In this document: positions 1-8,380 of the stretch, in pieces
Position numbering within the stretch: the stretch's first letter is position 1
Layout: each line of letters starts with the position of its first letter
Assembly (NCBI GenBank): GCA_023078555.1
Contig: CM041198.1
Coordinates: 11,723,874-11,787,873, forward strand
DNA from: Ulva prolifera
Taxonomy: Eukaryota; Chlorophyta; Ulvophyceae; Ulvales; Ulvaceae
Direction: 5' to 3'
Length of the DNA: 64,000 nt
The notes under the pieces: model-generated
The model's database searches: none
Seen by the model: only the letters and a program-made list of their open reading frames with translations
What the model was told of the DNA's origin: nothing
Position numbers and translations under genes: made by a program

Positions 1-2262
1 GTATGCTCAGCTGCATGTGTGCTGCTGCTCTTTGCTCCTGGTCGCGTGCACGTGCAGTCGGGGCAGCTCACGATGTGGCTGCCAACTGGCTGTTTGCCAC
101 CAGGTTGGTTGTCTGCACTCTTGTGTTACAAGGACATCTCCGTTGTCTCAGACTGGACTTTGGTCCTTGAGCTGAATGAACCTTCGACGATGATGGGTAG
201 GCTGGTGGAGTCGCTATCTGACAAACAGGCAGGGCGATGCCAAGGCAGACACGAACCAGATACAGGCTTTCACGCCTTTCGATTGAGATGGCACATCGAG
301 CACGCACTGCATCTCATGAACGTAGCAACTGCTGTTGTATGACATGGATGAAGGTGGGAGCTGTCATTGTTGTGTTGCAGAGTGAGAGGCTGCAGCTGCC
401 GAGGCATGCCCACTCCTGCCTCTGGACAATCTTCTATGCACAGCCAGGCAGTGCTGTCCCTGTATTCAAAAGTCTTGAATGGGCATGGTCAAGTGATAAC
501 CTGTACCTGGTGAGGCCGAAGTCATGCTCCGCTTTTGTCCACACTTTGAGACATGCAAGTGCTTTCAGCAGTGAATGGCAGAGCCTCAGGCACCTGTGAT
601 GCCAAGCGCGATCAAACAAGGAAGGTGATGCAATAAAGCACCAAAATCACAGCTGTACAACAACATACACATCTAAGACGTTGATACTGTTCAAATCTAT
701 ACTAGTAGCACAAAACCAAATTCATTTGCCTCTGCACACCCCGGCCGACGCTCAAGAAGCTGCAGCACTGGAGTTTGCAGCCCATCAGGCACAGACGGAA
801 CAGTGCAGTGATCATATATGCCACCTTGGCCCTCCTTTCAACCTATGCACATACACCAAGTGCCGTGAAGAACGAACTCTTGGAACAGGCGAGGTCTGTC
901 CAGCCAACACATGCTGTTGCTGACCAATGAGAGTGGTTGCCTGCCTCAAATGCTGCTGTGAAAAATCTTTCAGAGAGTTGAGCAGATGTACATTTCCTAG
1001 CCAGGACGTGCGCGCTGGTGTTGACTGGGTCCAGCGCAACCGCATCAGGGGGGCACTCACAGGCCGCAGGTGGCAGCACTTGCGGGAATGGTGTCAGAGT
1101 GTCGTTGCACGTGCTCACTTGTTGCGCTTGGGTATAAGGCGGGAGACTTTTGACTTCCTGCACACGCGCAGTGGCCCTCAGTGTGAGGCCGAGGAACAGA
1201 CAGGAATACACACTACATCCGCTGTGTCCAGAGTAAGATCTGCATGCTACAGGACACTGCGCTTCCTGTGGGGCAAACAACATGCACCGTTGCCGCTGAC
1301 TCGCCCCTTGGTGAATGGTACGTGACAGATTTGCCACCGAAGGAGGCAAGCAGCCCCGGCTCACAAGCTATCAGTCACCTGGCACACAAAAGCTGGCAGT
1401 GTTCCCGTCACTGCCAGCACACAGTCAGACTTGTATTGCAGCCAAAGACATCGGCCTGACTGAGTATGTTCAAGCTCAAGCGTGCCACGTCGGCACCCGC
1501 CTCCAAGACACTGCAGGCGGAGGTCATGGTGCGCAGTGCCGGAGAGACAGGCTGAGGCGAGAGCAGCAGGAGCAGCCCGCGCTGGCCGCATGGTGCAAGG
1601 AGCATCCGCACCACGATTGACGGCCCGAGTGCTGCTGGGGTGCAGCCTCGCCTCCATCCTGCTGCCCTGGAGTCTGAGCTGCACCCTCTGCGTCCACCTC
1701 TGCTTGCAGCCTTTGCATGTCCGTGTCATGGCTTTGGCCAATGATGCGGTGCTTGGAACACTTCACATCTTTTTGCGCACAATTGGAGGCATTGACCTCC
1801 TGCAACCAGGCAGGGACGACTCCACCTGCAGCGGCAGCAACCATGGGCACACTGGGAAAAAAATTTCACACCTTTTGAACTGTAAAGTCAACTTGAGGTT
1901 AGTATCACTCCAAAGTAAATGACACTATAGAATCGGTTAAAATTTTGAAACGGATTTAAAACATCGTTTTTTGGAGCTTTTTAGAGAGCCTCAAGGCAGC
2001 CTCGCGGCCTCGCCACATGTACAGATCGAGACCCTCACAGCATCAGATGGTGGCACGCTTAATCTGGAGCATCAATCAGCTCGGTGGCATGATAAAATAG
2101 GTTTCCTGAGCCCGGGCCGTTGTACTAATGGAGCACGTCAGGTATACAACAGTGTTGGTCTCTGAAGCCAAGCGCCAGCCTTCCCACAAACACACACGTG
2201 CAGGCCAAATCTGCTCGGCCAGCAACAGGGGGGGGAGGGGGGGCACACGAGGGCACCAGGCT
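1..2262. other. No convincing gene
   Basis: Open frames occur on both strands but all are short, lack recognisable domains and overlap one another. The minus strand at 1361-1850 has a Gln/Ala-rich stretch that could be downstream exons of the AMSH-like fragment that follows, but no splice chain could be built. G/C-rich runs lie near 2229-2243. Confidence 0.4.
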
Positions 2263-3143
2263 GGGGTGCTTGGCTGCTGAGCCCTGGCTGCAGCCTCGTC
2301 AGGGGAGGCAGGCCTAAGCATCCGGCCACAGTGCAATCCCTGCTGTGCCATGCTCACTCCCGACGGTGAACAGCTGCCCAAAGGCTGCCTGGCACCCGGT
2401 GCAACTGGAGAGAGCTGCGGCTGCTGCGGAGGGATCCTGAACTGTGCAGGACACCCCTCTGGCAGCACAGTGGCAGACGAGGCCTCTGAAGGAGCTGACT
2501 GCGTGTCAAGCTGTGAAGACTGAGCTGTCATGCCGGCAGATGAGCTCTGCGGGTGGTCAAGCGTGTGCTGGCTGAGGGGGGTGTGTGGTGGAGTGGGCAG
2601 CTGCAGTGCGACGCTCAGATTCTCCAGTCTGCTCAGTCCTGTGTCTTTGATGTACTGATGACTATCTGTGTGCCAATTGTGCCAACTGCGGTCCGCACGT
2701 GCACGGTCGAAGTGATGGTGCCTTGGGATTGTAATGACGATCAGCTCTGCAGCATGTTGCAAGTAGAACTTCTCATGTTGTTGCCGGCCTTCTCTCTGCG
2801 CTTTCAAAGCCTGCAGACACAGCTAACAATTCATCATCATCTCATCAGTCCTGGACGTGTTGGTTCTCCTTGCTTTCTGTGAGCATGCAGTCAAAGCGCA
2901 TGCTCTAGCACTCCAATCTGCTGAGAACATGTAGGATCACCCCGACTTCACGGCTATCTAGTTGTACAACGTGCAACAGATGCTACCCGCATCAACAACC
3001 ATGCTGTGGGCTGGAGGCGCCTGTAAGGGGTGCCACGAGTCTCCGTGTGGCGCGTCGCGATCACGACGACGTCCAGAGCGTTGCATGCGCACCTTCTGCA
3101 GATACAGCTCAGCGGTACCCCTGAGTTCGTTGATCTCTTTCAT
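2263..3143 (-). CDS. AMSH N-terminal-domain-like paralogue fragment
   Basis: Two exons can be proposed. Exon 1 (3143-3093) starts at ATG and encodes 17 residues ending ELYLQK before a GTGCGC donor. Exon 2 opens at 2810 after a CAG acceptor and encodes AAELIVITIPRHHHF, then YIKDTGLSRLENL. These align with AASLIIDTIPKHKDF and YLRKTVMPRLEKI of the complete AMSH gene at 8381-11121, and the aligned exon begins at the same acceptor position. That region is the helical USP8-dimer/MIT-like domain that AMSH uses in endosomal complexes. After it comes a Ser/Pro/Gln-rich tail up to about 2263, where a GTGCCC donor is followed by a C-tract. No JAMM metalloprotease domain was found downstream, so this is either a domain-only paralogue or a decaying duplicate. 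Exon 1 is much less certain than exon 2. Confidence 0.4.
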
Positions 3144-3530
3144 CTTATGGATTATAAATGACAGCCCAGGTCACTGTCCACAGCTATGTGTCCAGGACAC
3201 TGCCTGTACGATGTGCCGGTCGCCTAGGCGTGCTCCAAGACCAGACCGTTCGGTCGTTCTAGATCTCAAGGAAGCTGCGGCTTCTGAGCCACATCTCTAC
3301 GTGAACAGGACATATGAATGGCGACTACATGCTAGTAGGATGTCCTTGTCTGCTGAGCAGTATCGCGAAGCTGTGCTCACAGTGAAGGAGGCACCGCGTC
3401 GACACCGCGGGGCGCGAAGCTGCCGCGCAAATTTCACCGGAGGCAGGAACTCCTGTCGTTGTGTCAGCCCTTGAAGCGTTGTTGAAGGTCCAACATGTTC
3501 CATGACTCAACAATTCTGACAGAGAAATTT

Positions 3531-3571
3531 TAAGTACATCATCGACGATGTACTTAAACTCTCAAGAGTTT
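3531..3571. repeat. Two abutting perfect hairpins
   Basis: TAAGTACATC (3531-3540) faces GATGTACTTA (3547-3556) across six bases. AAACTCT (3556-3562) faces AGAGTTT (3565-3571) across two bases. The two palindromes share one base. They lie about 85 bases outside the left hammerhead-like repeat and could be part of that element's end or of its target. Confidence 0.6.
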
Positions 3572-3655
3572 GATCAATTGAGATCTCTGCAGACATGTGT
3601 ACTGAGGTAGCAAGTTCACTGGTTGATGCTGTATTACATGAACATCCTGGCACAA

Positions 3656-3703
3656 CATGTTTCGGCCTCGCCAAAGGGCCTCATCAGACGCCTACGTGAG
3701 TCA
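3656..3703 (-). ncRNA. Hammerhead ribozyme-like motif
   Basis: On the minus strand the sequence reads CTGATGAG, then a stem GCC / loop / GGC, then CGAAAC. These are the two conserved core boxes of the hammerhead ribozyme around a closed stem II. After CGAAAC, CATG can pair with a second CATG (a short stem III with a 15-base loop) followed by TA, giving a possible GUA cleavage triplet. Stem I pairing is weak by eye. The core match is therefore clear, but a self-cleaving fold is not proven. The second copy near 5805-5850 keeps the layout with a more degenerate core. Confidence 0.45.
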
Positions 3704-4129
3704 AGCAACCAACGCCGAACCAGGTCGCAAGTTCCCTAATATTCAGTCCTCTAGAGCGAGACTGACTGAGACTGGAAGAAACGTCCAGAACTCACAAATC
3801 CGACACGAGATAAGATGACGGGATAAGGCACATCACGCCGCCCACAAATGCGGGCAATGCATGCAGAGGGACGCAAATGCACCTCCGCAGCTCCTCCAGC
3901 TCGTGCGGAAGCAGGCGCACGGCAAAAAAAGGCCAACTGCCCAAAAAACGCAGGAAAAGAAAGAAATCCTAGATGGCAATGTTCGTGGCAGGAGGACAGC
4001 CAAACACAAAAAAAAATATCAGTGACAATCACAGCAGACTACAAAACAGCTGGCTGCATGAGGGAAACACAACCACCACATCACACATCTGCCAAGAGGC
4101 GCAGAAACAGATCCCTGCCCGCGCAGAAG

Positions 4130-5107
4130 TCATCCTCCAGGATGCCAGGGTAAAAGGCCAGTAATGCTCTGCGCGTGTGCGCAACCAAAAAAGCCGAGAT
4201 GCGACGCGTCGAGCCAGATGGCGAGGAAGCCGGCAGCGTGGAGAAGACCGTCCAGGGTGCCGGAGGTGTTGTTGCGGCGTCGCGCACACATGCCCGTCAC
4301 CCATGCCCGCAAATAGACACGGTCGGTGCGGACCACAGAGGGAAAGAAGGTGACTCGTGGAGGCGGGAGGTGCTGTAGGTGGGAGGTGAAATTCTTCGGG
4401 CGGAAGAGCAGGTGGATGTCGGTGGCGTCGAGGATGATCCGGTGCTCCAGGATGTCAATGATGTGGCCTTCAGCGGTCTCCTCGCAGATCATGCCAGCGG
4501 GATACGGGGCGTAGACGGCGGCGTTGTTCTTCGGCAGAGCGTAGGGGGCAGGGAGGGCGCCTGTTTCACATGGAGCGACATGCTGCAGCCCGGCTGCTGT
4601 GAAGGCAGTCTTCAGCGCTGTGAGCGTGGAGGTGGGTGTGCGGGGGTCGTGGCGGTAGTGCTGGGGGTCTGCGAGGAAGAGGCACCGTATGCGATCCGCA
4701 TGTTGTGCCGGGCACTCGAGCCAGAGGGCTTTGCTATTGCGATCGAGTGGGACAGGGACAAGCTGCATCTGGTTGAGGCGTGCCGTGTCTGCGTGGAGGG
4801 CGGCGAGCATGAGGCAGTCTGGTTGGGGCTGCGGCTGGTATCGCTGGACCTCGCGGCGGGCTGGGATGAAGCATGCAGCGTGGCCGGCTGGCCAGGCGAA
4901 GCGTATGCTGAGGGCAAGCATGGTTGTGCCTAGTGCTGCAAGGAGTCGGCGGGTAGCTGTGGCGACGCTGATTTCCGGGCGGGTCTTCGCCGAGTGGGCA
5001 AAGGATGGGGCTGGATTGCTGCGGCCGGACGTACGGAAAGCGACATGCCCGTGCGGGCCGCGAGGGAGGTTGATCTGCATGCACGAGCAGACCGGGGGCG
5101 CGTGCAT
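4130..5107 (-). CDS. Unknown 325-codon ORF inside the element
   Basis: This is the longest frame between the two hammerhead-like repeats, on the same strand as the ribozyme motif. The translation is rich in Ala, His and Arg. Its C-terminal half looks the most protein-like, with stretches such as EETAEGHIIDILEHRI and VTFFPSVVRTDRVYLRAWV, and it contains a CARRRNN basic patch. No polymerase, nuclease, zinc-knuckle or recombinase motif was recognised. Because the DNA is GC-rich, a frame of this length could still be chance. It could be a gag-like or structural ORF of the element, or part of a longer product. Confidence 0.3.
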   Translation of the reverse strand: MHAPPVCSCMQINLPRGPHGHVAFRTSGRSNPAPSFAHSAKTRPEISVATATRRLLAALGTTMLALSIRFAWPAGHAACFIPARREVQRYQPQPQPDCLMLAALHADTARLNQMQLVPVPLDRNSKALWLECPAQHADRIRCLFLADPQHYRHDPRTPTSTLTALKTAFTAAGLQHVAPCETGALPAPYALPKNNAAVYAPYPAGMICEETAEGHIIDILEHRIILDATDIHLLFRPKNFTSHLQHLPPPRVTFFPSVVRTDRVYLRAWVTGMCARRRNNTSGTLDGLLHAAGFLAIWLDASHLGFFGCAHAQSITGLLPWHPGG

Positions 5108-5905
5108 GTCAACCAGGTGCTCGCGGGTGCGTCTGGCGGTCAGTTGCAGTGGGGCTGCTCGTCCGTAGCGGATCCGGGCTGCGCTGGCCAGGTGTCGTGC
5201 GAATGCTCAGGGCACGTCGTCGGCTCGCATCGCACGGAGGATGAGGCGGCGGAGCAAGCGGTGTGGGACGAAGGAGGACAGTGGGAGCTGCAGGTTGATA
5301 GCGGTGAGGTCATACCCGAATGTCTGGCGCGTGTGCGCTCGCAGGCGGCGCGTGCCTGTTGCGTACATCTGTTGTGGGATGCGATCCTTCGCGAGCAGAC
5401 CTGCGGGAGGGGTGGGCTGGATGGTGTGGAGCTTGATGAGGTGTCTGGGGGGAGCTCGGACAGCTGGGTGTCCGTGTTGTTTGGATGGAGGCGCAGTGCA
5501 AGCTTCCATAGTGCCAGCAGGTTGTGTGGAGAGGAGTCTGCGACAGCGTGGAAGAAGACGTGCCGCGCCAAGAATAGCTGGGATGCGAGGTGGCGGAGGG
5601 TGCCTGTGCTTGCAGAGGAGGTAGAGAAGATGGTGACGCTGGAGTGACAGACATGTGGACACTGGCAGTCCCAGGCGGGACCCGTGCGCACAGCACAGGA
5701 GCATGCATGAGCCCTTTGCACATCAAACGTTCTCCGTCCAAGGTAGAAACGACGGTGTACAGCATGCAACGTTGCATGCTGTTTACATGACGCTCACAGG
5801 CCGGTTTGACTAGGTCCGGCCTCTTTAAAGGTCCTCAGCAGATGGTTTCGTGAGTCAAGCAAGCCACACCAGGCCAACGTGCACCATCGGCCAGAAGTAT
5901 TCAGA

Positions 5906-7196
5906 GTAACACAAATGCATGCAGCCGCACCTCTGCAGACGCACCGTCAGCCCCCGTCTGCACCCCTACGAGCACAGCAACCGAAGGGCGCACATACATG
6001 CATGCGTGTGTGACGCAGCACTCAGCTAGCAGGATAGAATATTGGCTTGCACAGCCCAAATGTCCGTGCATGCATTTTCAGTTTGTACATGTGGGCATTC
6101 ATGTGAGGCCGCGAGGGCACCGCCGCTGGCACCCTGCGCATGCCGAGCCCGCCGGCGGCCCCAGCAGCGGCGTGTGTGCAACATCATTGCAACGCACGCC
6201 CGCCGCTGTGGCCAGCTTGCTGCTGAGCCACGCTGGCACATCGCTGCTAGGACAGCTCTGGTGCAGCTAGCACATGGCACTCACCCGGAAGTCAACGCGG
6301 CGGGCTGTCGCCCCCCGCCGTGTCTGCTGATGCATGTGCATCAAGTTCGGGGTCACGCGATGACGGCCTCCCTGTGCGGGCGGACCGCTGGATCCGGGTC
6401 AACGAGTTCCACATCCTGCAGCACCGGCCTCGCCGCCCCCACGAGCACGCTGCTGCATCATGCATGCCAGGCAGGCGTCCCTCCGGCACTGCGTCGTGGC
6501 CACCGCATGCTCTGGACCGGCCTGTGAGCACAGCATGGCCACAGCGCATGCCAGCTTCAGTGCTGTGCAGGGCATGCCGTGGGGCTCGCCTGCTGTAAGG
6601 AGTCCCCTACACGCCAGGGGCACACGCATTCGCTCCGCCCGCCTCGCTGCCCTACCCTTGTGACATGCATGCACTCCGCCATGCTGTATAGCTGTTCGTG
6701 GCGGCCGTGCTGCTTCTGCACTGTGCCCGCATGCATGGGAAGCACTCTCCGGAGCGTTCAGGGCGCACGTATGCATCACGGGCAGATGCATCACTGCTGC
6801 GTGTGATTTTCGAGCTGGCGCGGCCGGGTGCAAGGCCCGTGGCCAGCACGCGGCGGCCCTGCTGAGTCCCCTGCCCATGCGTCCGCCAAACGTTTTGGGC
6901 TGCACACCCGATTCCAGCATACAGTGCTACGGCAAACATGCATGCGCCCGTGACACAGACGCTGGGGCTGCATCTTGGTGAAGAGTGGAATTCCACAGAG
7001 TGCCTGCCACCGCTCTGGTACGATGAGTTCGATCTGCGCACTCAGATTGTGACCGCTGTGTAAAATGCAGAGATGTGGAGATCGGGTCAGCGGACCATCA
7101 CTCGACACACCGCGGCTGCACGCTGCAGGGCACAGGCCAGCTGCCCAGGCGCTCTGGAGCGGCCGGGGGTCACACTCATACATGTACACATGCATA
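5906..7196. other. Gene-free, GCATGC-rich spacer
   Basis: Many short frames on both strands contradict each other and none has a recognisable domain. The sequence is notable for frequent GCATGC and TGCATG words. No RNA gene was seen. Confidence 0.4.
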
Positions 7197-7830
7197 CGAA
7201 TGCTTTGCGCCGGTTGAGTGTAAAGTAAAGTAAATCTGAATTTACTGAGCCGTATCCTATTGGACATTGACAACTCCGAATTAACGGGACCACATATGCC
7301 GAAGGGGTAAACCACCTGGAAACCCCCCTCAGACGACCGTACGCAACTCACAGGGCCTCCTCCTGTGCTAAGCGAGGTGGTCACGTACGGCCGTTTCGAT
7401 TCCCCAAAGCGCACGCTGAATCGAACCCACGACCTCCTGAAACGGAGGGGGTAGCTTTTAATCCGTCCTCAACCCATTGGACCCACATTGGACCCACATT
7501 GGAGTGTGGCGTTGTGCACATGGAATGCTTGTTTGCTCCGTGCGGGGCTTCAATCTTTGGCTGGAATTACCGGCACGGCTGTGGTACGCGCTCGTGCCCG
7601 GCCTAGTGCCATGAATGAGTGGGTTTGCGAGTGGATTCCGAGAACCGGCTTCATGCCTGGCCTCTGTCCTTTGTAACTACATACATATATACACTCTCGG
7701 AGGGCTGTGGTGCGAGCTCGTGCCCAGCCTAGCGCCATGAATGAGTGAATAGGCTTGAGAATGGACTCCGAGAATCGGTGGCGCGGCCGGCCTCTGTCCG
7801 TTGTGAGTACAGACAAGCAAACACTCGGCA
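7197..7830 (+). mobile_element. 5'-truncated L1-type LINE 3' end, interrupted by a SINE
   Basis: The left piece (about 7197-7221) encodes TNALRRLS. The right piece continues from 7502 with a frame encoding RAGLQSLAGITG and then RARARPSAM. The same protein string is found in the LINE copy at 35.0-35.6 kb, so the two pieces are one element split by an insertion. This is the C-terminal end of the ORF2 protein of plant/algal L1-like LINEs. The 3' region is partly duplicated: blocks starting GCTGTGG at 7578 and 7704 (a 126-base shift) both run to a CTCTGTCC-TTGT-A end. This could be one LINE tail inserted next to another. Confidence 0.65.
7222..7501 (-). mobile_element. tRNA-derived SINE nested in the LINE
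   Basis: GAGTGT occurs at 7216-7221 and again at 7502-7507, exactly where the LINE frame is interrupted, so it is a target-site duplication. Read on the minus strand, the 280-base insert begins with a tRNA-like head. This has a box-A-like region near GGGTTGAGGACGG, a CCTCC/GGAGG stem as anticodon arm, and a box B GGTTCGATTC. A non-tRNA body follows, then a TTTACTTTACTTT tail. A fragment of the same body (GTTGTCAATGTCCA.. then GATACGGCT) recurs at about 35625-35665. A SINE copied by an L1-type LINE is the natural reading. Confidence 0.7.
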
Positions 7831-8380
7831 GCACCGCACTGCAGCCGCACCCCAGCCACACCTGCGCGAGCTGTCTCCTGACCCTGCTGCTGATGCCCCA
7901 GCGTGGCAGCGTGAGTGCCGCCACGGTGTAGGACGTGCACACAGTGCAGGCTCCGTGGCTTCGTGTTGATTCATGACTTGAATTCAAAATGGAGTTATAA
8001 ATATGAATGACAGGGAAGTCCTGACAGGGACTACGGGAACATCAGGGGGTTTGGCAGTGGCTGCGGGTAGCTGGCACGCAGGGAAATCACTTGAAAGATG
8101 GAGGGGGAAAACAGTAATGAGATGGGGCTGACGGCATCACCCGGCGCTGCGCTGGCATGACCCTCCGTGGTGCTGGCGAGATAAGAGGATTATGCTTGCT
8201 CCACCAGCGTGCCAGCTCGGTGGAGGATGGCCACAGCCGATCCGTCCTCGTCCACAGCAATTCAATCTGCGTCAATAATTCATGCCCTGCGGTTGGGCAC
8301 GCAGAGCTGCCGCATACGATCGGGCCTGGTGATGAACACAACGCATGACTTCGCTGGCCTGCAGTGAAGTGTAGGGGCCC
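7831..8380. other. Spacer upstream of AMSH
   Basis: No gene was recognised. A long minus-strand frame (8635-8087) only mirrors the AMSH start and has no domain. Promoter elements for the plus-strand gene at 8381 should lie here, but no clear TATA box was identified. Confidence 0.4.

Larger units (their letters stand above)
3655..5905 (-). mobile_element. Unclassified element with hammerhead-like end repeats
   Basis: Two diverged direct repeats, about 3660-3745 and 5805-5905, share GTGAGTCAAGCAA, a GGCCTC...CCTCA.CAG block and an ATTCAG end. Both lie in the same orientation and flank about 2 kb of GC-rich DNA. On the minus strand the left copy carries the conserved boxes of a hammerhead ribozyme. 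Between the repeats the minus strand has a 325-codon open frame (5107-4130) and further open stretches up to 5777. No reverse transcriptase, integrase, tyrosine recombinase or GIY-YIG motif was recognised. Hammerheads in end repeats are known from Penelope-like elements and retrozymes, so a relative or a non-autonomous derivative is the best guess. The repeats have diverged, so the insertion looks old. Confidence 0.4.

Noticed and set aside
5140-5777. Tyrosine recombinase or reverse transcriptase in the hammerhead element
   Set aside because: All three minus frames were read for catalytic motifs (YADD-like, R..HxxR..Y). None was convincing.
7390-7470. Functional tRNA gene on the minus strand
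   Set aside because: Box A and B are present, but the acceptor stem does not close and the segment is the head of a SINE with a target duplication.
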